This document shows positions 62,641-64,000 of a stretch of 64,000 bases of DNA, piece after piece. Location: NCBI GenBank assembly GCA_039090855.1, contig CM077034.1:223474331-223538330 (forward strand), in the 5' to 3' direction. Position numbers and translations under genes: made by a program. The first letter of the stretch is position 1. Each line of letters starts with the position of its first letter. The notes beneath the pieces are model-generated. The model saw nothing but the letters and a program-made list of their open reading frames with translations. It was not told the origin of the DNA and ran no database searches. The DNA comes from Macrothele yani. Lineage: Eukaryota > Arthropoda > Arachnida > Araneae > Macrothelidae.

Positions 62641-63240
62641 TTCGTCTGACTTCTGGTTTTGGAAATTTTTCTTGTATTTTCAAGCTCAAATACAAATATT
62701 TATCCAGTATAATGTTAATGAGCAATAATACTTGACAGAGGCAACATCGTGAGAAAAAAAAATTATCATTAAGGAAAAAATCCGAATTCCGTCGACCTTT
62801 CGTTTTCTTGTTTCGTAAAAACGGAATTCCAGTAATAACGAAAAAAGCCAGAATTCCTTGAATTCGCGGAAGAATCTCTTGCCTGAAGATTACAGAAAAA
62901 TTTTGCAGCAGCCAACTTCCGTTTTTCTAATTGTTCTCCACAGTTTCCAGTTAAAATGCAAACATTTATGCAATAAAATGATATTTAACAAGAAAAGCGG
63001 ACACAAAGACAACATTGGGAGAAAAATTTGCGGTTACGGCAAAATTTTCTTACTCCGTTTCACTACTGTGTTCGAAAGTTTTGAAGCACGAAATTTGTCT
63101 CCAGATAGAAAACGACCCCCCCCCCCCTCTTTTTTTTTGTCATCAGTTAGAATGATCTAACTGATGACAAAAAATAAATAAAAATAAAGCAGTATTCCAT
63201 GAATCCCTGTAAGAATCTCGTGTATATCATAAAAATAATA
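62641..63240. repeat. Degenerate repeat family R, two units ~266 bp apart
   Basis: AAATACAAATATTTATCCAG (62687) and AAATGCAAACATTTATGCAA (62955) head two related blocks with GAGAAAAA, GGAATTCC-type words and AGAATCTC-TGCCTGAAGAT, as at 7548-8010 and 1-330. A perfect short hairpin CATCAGTTAGA-TGATCTAACTGATG lies at 63139-63164. Confidence 0.6.
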
Positions 63241-63342
63241 GCAAAAGAAAAATTTGAAACAAAATGAAAATTTGTAGAATCCGTAGTTTTGATAGTGAGT
63301 TCCGTAGTCACACAACTAATTCCGTAGAAACTACGGCATTGG

Positions 63343-63633
63343 GTGGTAGTTGGCAGATATGAAGTGTGTAGAAGTTTAGCAGAAATTTGTGCGATACTTC
63401 CACTTAGTACTGCATGTTGTGAGGTGGGATTCAGTTTTTTAAAAAGAATACAAGGGGATTGGAGGAACAATTTGTCTGTTGAAACTTTAAATGCTCTGAT
63501 GACAATTGAAATAGAAGGGCCACAAGAAGAGATTTTTAATCCACGGTCAGCAGTTATAAAGTGGTATGATGACAAAGTCAGACACCCTGAGCGTAAACCA
63601 TATGGGAAGAAATCTGAATTAGAATGTCAGTGA
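63343..63633 (+). pseudogene. hAT-like protein, C-terminal dimerisation region
   Basis: The 96-codon frame reads LAEICAILPLSTACCEVGFS, then FLKRIQGDWRNNLSVETLNA and LMTIEIEGP. The motif I-x-LP-ST-xCERxFS-x-LKxIKxxxRxxLxxExLxxLxxIxIE is the hAT dimerisation domain (Dimer_Tnp_hAT). It ends with VIKWYDDKVRHPERKPYGKK, as in ZNF862-like proteins. The upstream catalytic domain is not visible; the frame begins at a weak ATG after AT-rich sequence. A decayed copy or the last exon of a gene is possible. Confidence 0.7.
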
Positions 63634-64000
63634 AATATATTCATGTGGTATGAGAATTTGTTAGAAATTAATAATAAAGATAGTCACTAAACTTGTCTAA
63701 GATTCTATTCATTATTCAAAAAGGTAAGTCAAAATATCTATACACATATTTAAATTTCTGTGTAACTTTATTAGAAAATAAGTTACGATGTGATTTAGTT
63801 TTACTTGCTAGTCATGCAAATGTTTTGCTAGCAAACTATTTGGTCACTAGCAAAATTTGCTAGTGAGCAAAAAAGATGAAATCGCGCCCTGCTAGGGAGT
63901 GACAAATTTGGAAAATATGTAAAAAATTGATGCATTTTTAACAAATTTCAGATTTCCCGTCTGCCAAGCGTGAAATTCTGAATGAATCTCCTGATTTTTA
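63634..64000. other. No gene recognised
   Basis: AT-rich sequence with several CTAGC/GCTAG words at 63800-63870; nothing supported. Confidence 0.5.

Overview
The window is repeat-dominated eukaryotic nuclear DNA from an animal, most likely an arthropod. The evidence is the mixture of Tc1, mirmar-type mariner, pogo-like and hAT-like DNA transposons, Penelope-like elements (PLEs) with GIY-YIG endonucleases, RTE and CR1/Jockey-like LINEs, and tRNA-derived SINEs. The Tc1 transposases resemble those common in chelicerates and insects, but the species cannot be named from this sequence. I see no rRNA, no free-standing tRNA gene, no convincing intact host gene, no CRISPR and no viral genome.

Layout. 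0-10.6 kb: a mariner whose transposase core has been multiplied in tandem (33 exact 57-bp units and a 309-bp triplication). It sits inside a 120-bp satellite. A 76-bp satellite and a small transposon whose 3' end is repeated four times follow. 10.7-21.2 kb: two LINE reverse transcriptases on the minus strand. LINE-B is split by a SINE multimer and by a 6.56-kb pogo-like insertion, which itself holds a PLE tail, a mariner relic, a palindromic foldback with a Tc1 in one arm, and a SINE with an amplified tail. 21.8-23.7 kb: a 55-bp satellite with higher-order structure. 24.4-25.7 kb: a full-length mariner. 26.5-35.8 kb: a large foldback element whose inverted arms carry 8 and 12 copies of a 218-bp repeat; a Tc1 in the left arm has its 3' end repeated nine times. 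36-46 kb: an inverted SINE pair, a Tc1 fragment, an RTE LINE, a hAT-like gene interrupted by one PLE, and a second PLE. 47-50 kb and 56.7-58.6 kb: two paralogous hAT-like fragments, each hit by a different head-to-head PLE pair at practically the same site. 50.5-52.1 kb: a Tc1 with a full-length reading frame. 52.8-54.8 and 59.0-60.3 kb: two more satellites. 60.6-62.1 kb: another Tc1. The end holds a hAT-like C-terminus.

How it fits together. The window is a stratigraphy of nested insertions, several with an empty site readable in a paralogous arm or copy. Two themes recur. First, tandem arrays are born from pieces of transposable elements: a transposase catalytic motif, transposon 3' ends and a SINE body. 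Second, every PLE tail recognised here carries a hammerhead-ribozyme-like motif, and in three of the four families the PLE insertion is head-to-head inverted. The strongest candidates for something undescribed are the catalytic-motif minisatellite, the consistently variant hammerhead-like motifs, the 170-195 bp direct duplications flanking two retroelement insertions, and the repeated PLE targeting of one site.
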